Source: Pseudothauera nasutitermitis (lineage in GTDB: Bacteria > Pseudomonadota > Gammaproteobacteria > Burkholderiales > Rhodocyclaceae). From it: a DNA stretch of 64,000 nt. A program made the translations under genes and the position numbers. The notes below the pieces were generated by a model, which was not told the origin of the DNA, ran no database searches, and saw only the letters and a list, made by a program, of their open reading frames with translations. Shown piece by piece: positions 39,279-47,258 of this stretch (positions within the stretch are counted from its first letter, which is position 1; each line of letters opens with the position of its first letter). The stretch spans positions 62,001 through 126,000 of the forward strand of contig NZ_SSOC01000008.1 in assembly GCF_004801295.1 (NCBI RefSeq), given 5' to 3'.

Positions 39279-40049
39279 ATGAAGAAACTGCTGACCGCGC
39301 TGGCCGTCGTCGCCAGCTTTTCCGCCCAAGCCGAAACCCTCAGCGTGGCCGCCACCGCGGTGCCGCACGCGGAGATCCTGGAATTCGTCAAGCCGGCGCT
39401 CGCCAAGGAAGGCGTGACCCTGGACGTCAAGGTGTTCACCGACTACGTGCAGCCCAACGTGCAGGTTGCCGAAAAGCGCCTGGACGCCAACTTCTTCCAG
39501 CACCAGCCCTACCTCACCGAGTTCAACAAGAGCCGCGGTACCCAGCTGGTGAGCGTGGCCGCCGTGCACGTCGAACCGTTCGGCGCCTACTCCAGCAAGG
39601 TCAAGAACCTCGCCGACCTGCCGCAAGGCGCCAGCGTGGTGATCCCCAACGACGCCACCAACGGCGGCCGCGCCCTGCTGCTGCTGGAAAAGGCCGGCGT
39701 GATCAAACTGAAGGATTCGGCCAACATCCTGTCCACCCCGAAGGACATCGCCGGGAACCCGAAGGGCATCAAGATCCGCGAACTGGAAGCCGCCACCCTG
39801 CCGCGCGTGCTCAACCAGGTCGACCTGGCGCTGATCAACACCAACTACGCGCTGGAGGCCAAGCTCAACCCGAGCAAGGACGCGCTGGCCATCGAGGGCG
39901 CCGAATCGCCCTACGCCAACATCCTGGTGACCCGCGAGGACAACAAGGACAGTGCCGCCGTGCAGAAACTGATCAAGGCGCTGCATACCCCGGAAGTGAA
40001 GCAGTTCATCCTGGAGAAGTACCAGGGCGCCGTGGTTCCGGTGTTCTGA
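39279..40049 (+). CDS. metQ: Methionine ABC transporter substrate-binding protein
   Basis: This 256-residue NlpA/MetQ-family protein contains ATAVPHAEILEFVKPALAKE, VFTDYVQPNVQVAEKRLDAN, FFQHQPYL and NTNYALEA blocks. The signal peptide (MKKLLTALAVVASFSAQA) ends in an ordinary signal peptidase I site, and no lipobox cysteine is present, whereas many MetQ proteins are lipoproteins. This one is therefore likely free in the periplasm. An AAGAGGA ribosome binding site precedes the ATG, and a strong stem-loop follows the gene. Confidence 0.94.
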   Translation: MKKLLTALAVVASFSAQAETLSVAATAVPHAEILEFVKPALAKEGVTLDVKVFTDYVQPNVQVAEKRLDANFFQHQPYLTEFNKSRGTQLVSVAAVHVEPFGAYSSKVKNLADLPQGASVVIPNDATNGGRALLLLEKAGVIKLKDSANILSTPKDIAGNPKGIKIRELEAATLPRVLNQVDLALINTNYALEAKLNPSKDALAIEGAESPYANILVTREDNKDSAAVQKLIKALHTPEVKQFILEKYQGAVVPVF

Positions 40050-40109
40050 GCGGATCGACAGCCGTTCCAGGCGGGCGTACCATTTCGGTGCGTCCGCTGC
40101 GCAACACGC

Positions 40110-40140
40110 AAGGGCCGCCCCATTCCGGGGCGGCCCTTTG
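40110..40140 (+). terminator. Terminator after metQ
   Basis: A perfect 12-bp stem (40110-40121 with 40127-40138) with an ATTCC loop and a short T-run ends the metNIQ operon about 60 bases past the stop. Confidence 0.7.
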
Positions 40141-40209
40141 CACTCCGGCGCGCGCATCCCTTCCTTTCCCGATACCGGTCCGCAGAGGCCACCTGATCGC
40201 CCCCTTTCC

Positions 40210-41118
40210 ATGTCCGCCGCCCCTACCACGCCCCCCCGCTGGCTGCCCTACCTCGTCCTCGGGCTCGGCCTCACCGCCCTTTCCTTTGGTGCCATCTTCG
40301 CCCGCATCGCCCAGGCCGAGGGCGTCGATTCCCTGGTCGTCGCCACCTGGCGGCTGGGCCTGGCCGCCCTCATCGTCACGCCGATCGCGCTGCTGCAGTC
40401 GCGCCGCGATCTCGCCGCGCTGAACGGCCGGCAACTGCTCATGGCGCTGACCGCCGGGCTGTTCCTCGCCGGTCACTTCGGCACCTGGATCACTTCGCTG
40501 GAATACACCTCGGTGGCCTCCAGCACCGCCCTGGTCACCACCAACCCGCTGTGGATCGGCCTGGCCTCCTACGTGCTGTTCCGCGAGACGCCCACACGCC
40601 TGATGCTGGGGGGCATCGTGCTGTCCTTCGGCGGCAGCCTGCTGATCTTCTGGAGCGACAGCCAGACCGCCAGCGCGGGCAGCGACCCGCTGTTCGGCAA
40701 CCTGCTGGCGCTGATCGGCGCATGGTGCTTCTCGGCCTATCTGCTGATCGGCCGCAAGCTGCGCGCGGGGCTGGGGCTGGCGGCCTACATCTGGCTGGCC
40801 TATGGCGTGGCCGCGCTGTTCCTGCTGGCCGCCAGCGGCATCGGCGGCGGCGCGCTGACCGGCCACAGCCTGGCCGCCTGGGCGGTACTCGCGGGCATGG
40901 CGCTGGGCCCGCAGCTGCTCGGCCACACGGCCTACAACTGGTCGCTGCGCTACGTCTCCGCCACCTTCGTGGCAGTGGTGACGCTGGGCGAGCCGGTGGG
41001 CAGCGCGGCGATGGCCTGGATCATCTTCGGGGAGGGTTTCGCCCCCCTGCAGCTCGCCGGCTTCGTACTGCTGCTGGTGGGCATCTACCTGGCCGCGCGC
41101 GGCGAACGGAGCGGCTGA
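40210..41118 (+). CDS. DMT-superfamily (EamA) transporter
   Basis: This 302-residue protein has ten hydrophobic helices in two EamA repeats (roughly 8-140 and 155-295). The typical blocks are FGAIFARIAQAEGVDSLVVA, FGTWITSLEYTSVASSTALV and, in the second half, ATFVAVVTLGEPVGSAAMAW. Family members export amino acids, purines or metabolites, and the substrate cannot be read from sequence. A start at 40210 is chosen because upstream codons overlap the terminator of metQ. It is convergent with the Mrp operon. Confidence 0.9.
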   Translation: MSAAPTTPPRWLPYLVLGLGLTALSFGAIFARIAQAEGVDSLVVATWRLGLAALIVTPIALLQSRRDLAALNGRQLLMALTAGLFLAGHFGTWITSLEYTSVASSTALVTTNPLWIGLASYVLFRETPTRLMLGGIVLSFGGSLLIFWSDSQTASAGSDPLFGNLLALIGAWCFSAYLLIGRKLRAGLGLAAYIWLAYGVAALFLLAASGIGGGALTGHSLAAWAVLAGMALGPQLLGHTAYNWSLRYVSATFVAVVTLGEPVGSAAMAWIIFGEGFAPLQLAGFVLLLVGIYLAARGERSG

Positions 41119-41143
41119 AAGCCTTCCCCGCCCGCCAGGCGGG

Positions 41144-41518
41144 TCATTCCTCGTCGGGGAAGCGGTAGACGTTGCCGGACACCGCGCCGGTGTCGTGGCG
41201 GCGCGCGCGCAGGTCGCGGTACACGGCGGCGCGCATGATCAGCATGGCGACCACCGGAGCGGTCATCAGGATGAACACCGAGATGATCAGCTCATGGATC
41301 ACCGGGCGTTCCTGCAGCACGCTGAAGTACACCATGGACGCCACCAGCAGGCAGCCGGCGCCCAGGGTCACGGTGATCGCCGGGCCGTGGATGCGCTGGT
41401 AGAAATTGGGCAGGCGCATCAGGCCCAGCGCGCCGATCAGCACGATGGCCCCGCCCAGCACCAGCAGTGCGGCGACGATCACCGCGGCCCACACGGGCAG
41501 GTCGGCCGCCGCGCTCAT
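41144..41518 (-). CDS. mrpG: Mrp Na+/H+ antiporter subunit G
   Basis: This 124-residue protein has three hydrophobic helices and the MrpG/PhaG/MnhG blocks VLGGAIVLIGALGLMRLPNF, YQRIHGPAITVTLGAGCLL and TAPVVAMLIMRAAVYRD. It is the last gene of the seven-function Mrp complex, an inner-membrane antiporter that exchanges Na+ (or K+) for H+ and is related to complex I. Its start overlaps the mrpF stop by four bases. Confidence 0.93.
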   Translation of the reverse strand: MSAAADLPVWAAVIVAALLVLGGAIVLIGALGLMRLPNFYQRIHGPAITVTLGAGCLLVASMVYFSVLQERPVIHELIISVFILMTAPVVAMLIMRAAVYRDLRARRHDTGAVSGNVYRFPDEE

Positions 41519-41796
41519 TCGATGATCTCCCCGCGCATCAGGAACTTGGCCAGCGCGATGCTGGAGACGAAGCCGGTCAGCGCGATCAGCATGGCCGCCT
41601 CAAAATAGATCAGGCTGCCGAAGCGCATGCCGAGCACCACGGCCAGCAGCATCGCGCACATCCACAGGGTATCGAGCGCCAGCACGCGGTCCTGCGCAGT
41701 GGGCCCGAGCAGCAGGCGCACCGCGCAGAACAGCATGGCCAGGATCACGCAGACCAGCACGAAACCGATCGCCAGTTCCAGCACCGTGGTCATCAT
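41515..41796 (-). CDS. mrpF: Mrp Na+/H+ antiporter subunit F
   Basis: This 93-residue membrane protein has three helices and the MrpF blocks FVLVCVILAMLFCAVRLLLG, PTAQDRVLALDTLWMCAMLL and SIALAKFLMRGE. The ATG at 41796 is followed by a second ATG and preceded by AAGGAGG. It overlaps the ends of mrpE and mrpG. Confidence 0.92.
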   Translation of the reverse strand: MMTTVLELAIGFVLVCVILAMLFCAVRLLLGPTAQDRVLALDTLWMCAMLLAVVLGMRFGSLIYFEAAMLIALTGFVSSIALAKFLMRGEIIE

Positions 41797-42296
41797 CGGC
41801 GGCCTCCTTCGAATATCTCCATGATGGGCCCTTCGTAGCGCGTCTTGATGGTATCCACCCACCACTGCTCGTCATGCAGATCGAACACGTGCAGGGCCAG
41901 TTCATCGCTGTCGGGCAGGATTTCCACCCACACCGTGCCCGGCGTCGAATTGATCAGGCAGGACAGCAGCGCCAGCCCGTAGGGATCGCGCAGATCCAGC
42001 GGAATGCGGATGAACTGCGAGTTCACCCCGGCCTTGCCGCCGAACAGGATGATGCCGCTGACGTTGAAGCACGAACGCACGATCTCGATGAAGGACATCA
42101 CCGCCAGGCGGAGCAGCGCACCGGGATTGCGCAAGGGCGTCGGCACCAGCGGACGCAGCGGACGCGCGAGCACCGGAATGCCGATGGCCAGCAGGCCGCC
42201 GAGCAGCAGATGCGCGGGATGCACCGTCTGGTTGAGCAGCAGCCAGGTCAGGAACAGCACCAGCGAAAGCCACGGAGAAGGCAACCAGCGTTTCAT
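41793..42296 (-). CDS. mrpE: Mrp Na+/H+ antiporter subunit E
   Basis: This 167-residue protein has two N-terminal membrane segments (about 8-55) and a cytoplasmic domain. Family blocks are LFLTWLLLNQTVHPAHLLLG, SGIILFGGKAGVNSQFIRIP and the conserved LLSCLINSTPGTVWVEI. The start at 42296 overlaps the mrpD stop by four bases, in the reading frame that continues from mrpF's neighbour. Confidence 0.93.
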   Translation of the reverse strand: MKRWLPSPWLSLVLFLTWLLLNQTVHPAHLLLGGLLAIGIPVLARPLRPLVPTPLRNPGALLRLAVMSFIEIVRSCFNVSGIILFGGKAGVNSQFIRIPLDLRDPYGLALLSCLINSTPGTVWVEILPDSDELALHVFDLHDEQWWVDTIKTRYEGPIMEIFEGGRR

Positions 42297-43924
42297 CGCG
42301 CGTCCTCCGTGCCCACCACGCCGGGCACCACCGGCGCGGACAGCACGCCATCCACGTAGCGCGGGGTGCTGTGCAGATCGGTGCTGGCGCGCTCCAGATA
42401 GCCGAACATCGGGCCGGCACCCACCGTCAGGCTCACGCACAGCACCAGCAACAGCGCCACCGGCAGCACCTCGGTGGCCTGCAGGCGCGGCGGCATGACC
42501 GCGCCGGAGGCCCAGAAGGTACGCACGCCGAAACGCATCATAGCGAGCACCGCGGCGAAGCCGGCGAACAGGATCACCCCCATCATGAACCACGCCGAGG
42601 AGTGCACCGCCGCATCCCCGCCCAGGGGATTGAGCAGGGCGTGGAACAGGCCGAACTTGGCGACGAAGCCCGACAGCGGCGGCAGGCCGGCGATGATCAG
42701 CGCGCAGCCGGCGAAGGCCAGGCCGAGGAAGGCCAGCGCGCCGGGAATGCCCACGCCCACCGGCTCGTCCGGCGTCTCCTCGATGGCGAAGGCCTCCATG
42801 GTCAGCGCCAGCAGCGCGGCGCCCGGCGAGCGGATGCGTTCGATCAGTTCGATGAGCAGCATGAAGGCCGCCATCGCCATCGTCGAACCGAGCAGGTAGT
42901 ACAGCCCGGCGGTCACCAGGCTGGGCTGGCCGTAGCCGACCACCGCCAGCAGCGTGCCGGACGACACGATGGCGCCGTAGCCGGCCAGCCGCCCGAGCTC
43001 CTCGCTGGCCATCATGCCGGCGGCGCCGAACACGATGGTCACCATGCCCGCCCACAGCAGCGCCTGGTAGCCGAAACCGGCCGCCTCGCCGGCCCCGTCG
43101 GAGAACACCAGCAGCCACAGGCGCAGGATGGCGTAGGCGCCCACCTTGGTCATCAGCACCAGCATCGCGGCCACCGGCGGCGAGGCCGCCGAATAGGTGG
43201 TCGGCAGCCAGAAGCCCAGCGGCCACATCGCGCTCTTCACCAGGAAGGCCAGCGCCAGGATCGCCACGCCGGCCTTCAGCAGCACCAGATCGGTACCGGC
43301 GATGGCCGGCATGCGCGCGGCCAGGTCGGCCATGTTGAGCGTGCCGGCGCTCGCGTAGATCAGCGCCACGCCGATCAGGAAGAACAGCGAGGCGGCCAGG
43401 TTGATGGTGATGTACTGCAGCCCGGCGCGGATGCGCGTGGCATTGTAGCCGTGCAGCAGCAGCCCGTAGGAGGCCGCCAGCATGACCTCGAAGAACACGA
43501 ACAGGTTGAACAGGTCGTGGGTCAGGAAGGCCCCGTTGATGCCCATCAGCAGGAACTGGAAGAGCGAGTGGAAGTGCACGCCGATGCGGCTCCAGCGCTG
43601 CGTGGAATACAGCAGCGCGGCGAACGCCAGCACGGCGGTGAGCAGCAGCATCAGCGCGGCCAGGCGGTCGACCATCAGCGCGATGCCGAACGGCGCCGCC
43701 CAGTTGGCCGCCAGGTAGACGCCGATGCCGGCGTCCCAGGCACCGTTGTCGGCCAGCCAGATCAAGGCCACCGCGGTGGCCAGCAGACCGAGTACGGAAA
43801 ACAGGTTCACCGCGTACTTGAAGCGGTGGCGGGTCTCGTTCACCGGAATCAGCAGCGCGCCGCACAGCAGCGGCAGCAGCACCGGCACGAGAATCAGGTG
43901 GTGCAGCCAGGAGGACGGACTCAC
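42293..43924 (-). CDS. mrpD: Mrp Na+/H+ antiporter subunit D
   Basis: This 543-residue membrane protein with about 14 helices belongs to the proton-pumping NuoL/M/N-like family. It shows FGIALMVDRLAALMLLLTAV, the key NALFNLFVFFEVML-type Glu helix (HDLFNLFVFFEVMLAASYG), LVKSAMWPLGFWLPTTYSAA with its functional lysine, and VLLKAGVAILALAFL. It is one of the two large antiporter-like subunits, with MrpA. It overlaps mrpC and mrpE by four bases. Confidence 0.94.
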   Translation of the reverse strand: MSPSSWLHHLILVPVLLPLLCGALLIPVNETRHRFKYAVNLFSVLGLLATAVALIWLADNGAWDAGIGVYLAANWAAPFGIALMVDRLAALMLLLTAVLAFAALLYSTQRWSRIGVHFHSLFQFLLMGINGAFLTHDLFNLFVFFEVMLAASYGLLLHGYNATRIRAGLQYITINLAASLFFLIGVALIYASAGTLNMADLAARMPAIAGTDLVLLKAGVAILALAFLVKSAMWPLGFWLPTTYSAASPPVAAMLVLMTKVGAYAILRLWLLVFSDGAGEAAGFGYQALLWAGMVTIVFGAAGMMASEELGRLAGYGAIVSSGTLLAVVGYGQPSLVTAGLYYLLGSTMAMAAFMLLIELIERIRSPGAALLALTMEAFAIEETPDEPVGVGIPGALAFLGLAFAGCALIIAGLPPLSGFVAKFGLFHALLNPLGGDAAVHSSAWFMMGVILFAGFAAVLAMMRFGVRTFWASGAVMPPRLQATEVLPVALLLVLCVSLTVGAGPMFGYLERASTDLHSTPRYVDGVLSAPVVPGVVGTEDAR

Positions 43925-44265
43925 TCGTCACCCTCCTCGCCATCGACGTGGTCGGTGCCGGTGAGGCCGCGCGCGCCGATCATCACCACCAGGAACAGCG
44001 CGGTGGTGGCGAAACCGATGACGATGGCGGTGAGCACCAGCGCCTGCGGCAGCGGATCGGCGAAGGTGTTCGGATCGGGCACGCCCTCGCCCAGGGTCAG
44101 CGGCGGTGCGTTCACCCACAGCCGGCCCATGATGAAGATGAACAGATTCACCGCGTAGGACATCAGCAGCAGGCCAGTGATGACCTGGAAGGTACGCGGA
44201 CGCAGCACCAGCCACAGGCCGGAGCCGAACAGCACGCCGATGGCGATGGCGATCACCGTTTCCAT
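43921..44265 (-). CDS. mrpC: Mrp Na+/H+ antiporter subunit C
   Basis: This 114-residue NuoK-like subunit has three helices and the blocks GVLFGSGLWLVLRPRTFQVI, LLMSYAVNLFIFIMGRLWVN and DPLPQALVLTAIVIGFATTA. It starts at the stop of mrpA (one shared base) and overlaps mrpD by four bases. Confidence 0.94.
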   Translation of the reverse strand: METVIAIAIGVLFGSGLWLVLRPRTFQVITGLLLMSYAVNLFIFIMGRLWVNAPPLTLGEGVPDPNTFADPLPQALVLTAIVIGFATTALFLVVMIGARGLTGTDHVDGEEGDE

Positions 44266-47192
44266 CAGCCCGCCTCCTGCGCTTGGTCGGCGCGCGGCGG
44301 TGCGCCGGTCGAACCCGGCACGCGGTGGCTGCGGATGGACTGGTGGGCCAGCGCCACGAGAATCAGCATGGTGGAACCCACCACGACCATGAACACCCCC
44401 AGATCGAACATGAAGGCACTGGGCACATGCACTTCGCCCAGCACCGGCAGATGCAGGTGCGCGGTATGGCTGGTCAGGAAGGGATAACCCAGCAGCCAGG
44501 CGCCGATGCCGGTCATCGCCGCCACCCCCAGGCCCCAGGCCAGCCAGCGGTGCGGCTGCAGGCGCAGGTGCGATTCCACCCAGGCGGTGCCCGCCAGCAT
44601 GTACTGCACGATGATCGCCACCGAGAAGATCAGCCCGGCGACGAAACCGCCGCCCGGCAGATTATGGCCGCGCATGAAGAAGTACACCGCCGCCAGCCCC
44701 ATGAAGGGCAGCAGCGCGCGCAGATACACCCCGGCCACCAGCAGGTAGCCGCGCTCCGCCTGTTCGGCCGGGGTCTGCGCGGACGCCGGATCGATGCCGC
44801 CGGCCTGCTGGGCGGGCAGCGCCACGCTCTCGGGCGCCGGGCGGAAGCGGCGCAGCAGCGCATACACGGTGAGCGCGACGATGGCCAGCACGGTGATCTC
44901 GCCCATGGTGTCGAAGCCGCGGAAATCCACCAGCAGCACGTTGACCACGTTGGTGCCGCCACCCTCGCTCAAGGCGCGCAGCAGGAAGAAGTCGCCGATG
45001 CTGGGCGGCTGCGGGCGCACCAGCACCACGTAGCTCACCGTCGCCATGGCCAGCCCGCCGATCACCGCCACCGCCATGTCGCGCGAGCGGCGCAGCCAGA
45101 CCATGCGCGGCACTTTGATGTTCAGTTCGCGCGGCACGATGCGCGGCGGCAACCAGCGCAGGCCGAGCAGGATCAGCACGGTGGTCACCGTTTCCACCAT
45201 CAACTGGGTGAGCGCCAGATCGGGCGCCGACAGCCACAGGAAGGTCATGCTGGTGACGATGCCGGTGCCGCCCACCAGGATCAGCGCCGCCAGGCGGTGG
45301 TACTTGGCCTGCCAGGCGGCGGCCAGCGCGCAGCCGCAGCCGATCACCCACATCAGCGCGAACAGCGGATCGGCGCCGGCCAGCATGGTCGGATCGAACA
45401 CCAGCAGCGCCGGCGGACGCGCCAGCAGCACCGGCACGGCGACCAGCGCCACCATCAGCAGCAGCAACTGCGGCTGCAGCCGCCGCGTGCTCAGGCGCTT
45501 GACCAGCCAGCTCATGCCGGCGGTCAGCCGCAGCATGGCGGTTTCGTAGGCCTGCGCGCCGTTGAAGCGGTACAGCACCGGCACCCGTTCGCGCGCGGCC
45601 AAGTCGTAGTAGCGCCGCAGCGCGGTGTAGAACAGCACCCCGCCGACCAGCGCCGCCAGGCTCATCAGCAGCGGCAGGTTGAAACCGTGCCAGACCGCCA
45701 GGTCGTAGTGCGGCGTGCGTGCGCCGAGCACCGATTCCACCGCGTACTCCAGCACCGGCCCGACCACCAGCCCCGGCGCCACGCCCACCAGCAGGCAGAG
45801 CAGTACCAGGCATTCCACCGGGAAGCGCATCCAGCGCGGCGGCTCGTGCGGCGCGCGCGGCAGGTCGACGGGCAGCCTGCCGAAGAACACGCTGATGAAA
45901 CGCAGCGAATAGGCCACGCCGAACACGCCCATGGCCACCGCCGCCCACGACATCCACCAGTTCTCGCTGCCGCCCACCAGCAAGGCTTCGGCGAAGAACA
46001 TTTCCTTGGAGATGAAGCCGTTGAGCAGCGGCACCCCGGCCATCGCGCCGCTGGCCACGATGGCCAGCGTGGCGGTGATCGGCAGCGCCTGGCGCAGGCC
46101 GCGCAGCACCCGCATGTCGCGCGTGCCGGTCTCGTGGTCGATGATGCCGGCGGCCATGAACAGCGAGGCCTTGAAGGTGGCGTGGTTGAGGGTGTGGAAG
46201 ATCGCCGCGACCATCGCCAGTGGCGTGCCGATGCCGAGCAGCACGGTGATCAGCCCCAGGTGGCTGATCGTCGAATACGCCAGCAGCCCTTTCAGATCGT
46301 GCTGGAAGATGGCCGCGAAGGCACCGATGAGCATGGTCAGCACCCCGGCGCCGGCGACGATCCAGGTCCACTCCGGCGTGCCCGACAAGGTCGGCCACAG
46401 GCGCATCAGCAGGAACACGCCGGCCTTCACCATGGTGGCCGAGTGCAGGTAGGACGACACCGGCGTGGGCGCCGCCATGGCGTGCGGCAGCCAGAAATGG
46501 AAGGGGAACTGCGCGCTCTTGGTCAGCGCGCCGAGCGCCACCAGCACCAGCGCCGGTACGTACCACGGGTGCCCTTTCACCAGTTCGCCGGCGGCCAGCA
46601 CGGCATCCAGTTCGTAGCTGCCGACGATGTGGCCGATGATCAGCACGCCGGCGAGCAGGCACAGGCCGCCGGTGGCGGTCACCGTGAACGCCATGCGCGC
46701 GCCGCGCCGCGCGTCGATGCGGTGATGCCAGTAGGCGATCAGCAGGAAGGAGGTGATGCTGGTCAGCTCCCAGAACACCACCAGCTGGATCAGGTTGCCG
46801 GACAGCACCACGCCCAGCATCGAGCCCATGAAGGCGAGCAGGAAGGAGAAGAAGCGCGGCACCGGATCTTCCGGCGACATGTAGTAGCGCGCATACAGCA
46901 CCACCAGCGCGCCGATGCCCAGCACCAGCAGGGAGAACAGCCAGGCCAGGCCGTCCAGGCGCAGCGAGAAGGCCACGCCCTGCAGCGGCATCCATTCGAG
47001 GCGGAAATGCGCCACCCCGCCGTCGACGATGGCCGGATACAGCCAGACCACCAGCAGCAGCCCGCACAAAGAAACGCCGCCAGCCAGCCAGGCCTCGCGA
47101 TTGCGGGCGTCGGATGGCATGCAGGCGGCGATCACGCTCCCGATGAACGGCAGCAGCACCAGGAGCGGGAGCAGGTACTCAGGCGTCGGCAT
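44265..47192 (-). CDS. mrpA: Mrp Na+/H+ antiporter subunit A with fused MrpB domain
   Basis: This 975-residue membrane protein contains the NuoL-like MrpA core (about 1-650: ELTSITSFLLIAYWHHRIDA, KSAQFPFHFWLPHAMAAPTP, FMAAGIIDHETGTRDMRVL). It continues through the MrpA C-terminal part and an MrpB-like domain (about 800-960: GHNLPGGGFVAGLIFSVAII, SAFMFDLGVFMVVVGSTMLI). MrpA-B fusion is the rule in group-2 operons such as Sinorhizobium phaAB. It is the first gene of the operon, 66 bases after the cation ATPase stop. A TATAAT sits only 11 bases before the ATG, so a very short leader is possible. Confidence 0.95.
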   Translation of the reverse strand: MPTPEYLLPLLVLLPFIGSVIAACMPSDARNREAWLAGGVSLCGLLLVVWLYPAIVDGGVAHFRLEWMPLQGVAFSLRLDGLAWLFSLLVLGIGALVVLYARYYMSPEDPVPRFFSFLLAFMGSMLGVVLSGNLIQLVVFWELTSITSFLLIAYWHHRIDARRGARMAFTVTATGGLCLLAGVLIIGHIVGSYELDAVLAAGELVKGHPWYVPALVLVALGALTKSAQFPFHFWLPHAMAAPTPVSSYLHSATMVKAGVFLLMRLWPTLSGTPEWTWIVAGAGVLTMLIGAFAAIFQHDLKGLLAYSTISHLGLITVLLGIGTPLAMVAAIFHTLNHATFKASLFMAAGIIDHETGTRDMRVLRGLRQALPITATLAIVASGAMAGVPLLNGFISKEMFFAEALLVGGSENWWMSWAAVAMGVFGVAYSLRFISVFFGRLPVDLPRAPHEPPRWMRFPVECLVLLCLLVGVAPGLVVGPVLEYAVESVLGARTPHYDLAVWHGFNLPLLMSLAALVGGVLFYTALRRYYDLAARERVPVLYRFNGAQAYETAMLRLTAGMSWLVKRLSTRRLQPQLLLLMVALVAVPVLLARPPALLVFDPTMLAGADPLFALMWVIGCGCALAAAWQAKYHRLAALILVGGTGIVTSMTFLWLSAPDLALTQLMVETVTTVLILLGLRWLPPRIVPRELNIKVPRMVWLRRSRDMAVAVIGGLAMATVSYVVLVRPQPPSIGDFFLLRALSEGGGTNVVNVLLVDFRGFDTMGEITVLAIVALTVYALLRRFRPAPESVALPAQQAGGIDPASAQTPAEQAERGYLLVAGVYLRALLPFMGLAAVYFFMRGHNLPGGGFVAGLIFSVAIIVQYMLAGTAWVESHLRLQPHRWLAWGLGVAAMTGIGAWLLGYPFLTSHTAHLHLPVLGEVHVPSAFMFDLGVFMVVVGSTMLILVALAHQSIRSHRVPGSTGAPPRADQAQEAG

Positions 47193-47202
47193 GGAGGCTC
47201 AC

Positions 47203-47208
47203 ATTATA
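47203..47208 (-). promoter_or_regulatory. -10 box TATAAT just upstream of mrpA
   Basis: A perfect TATAAT on the minus strand lies 10 bases before the mrpA ATG. No convincing -35 box is present at 17 bases. If used, transcription would begin almost at the start codon, giving a leaderless or near-leaderless message; no good ribosome binding site precedes the ATG. Confidence 0.35.
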
Positions 47209-47258
47209 AAGGTTGAACTTTAGCATTTATCGTGCCACGCTCGAACTGCGGACAACCC

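Noticed and set aside
44283-47216. Plus-strand open frame of 977 codons over mrpA
   Set aside because: Shadow of the membrane protein gene; Gln/His/Arg-rich, no signal or domain.
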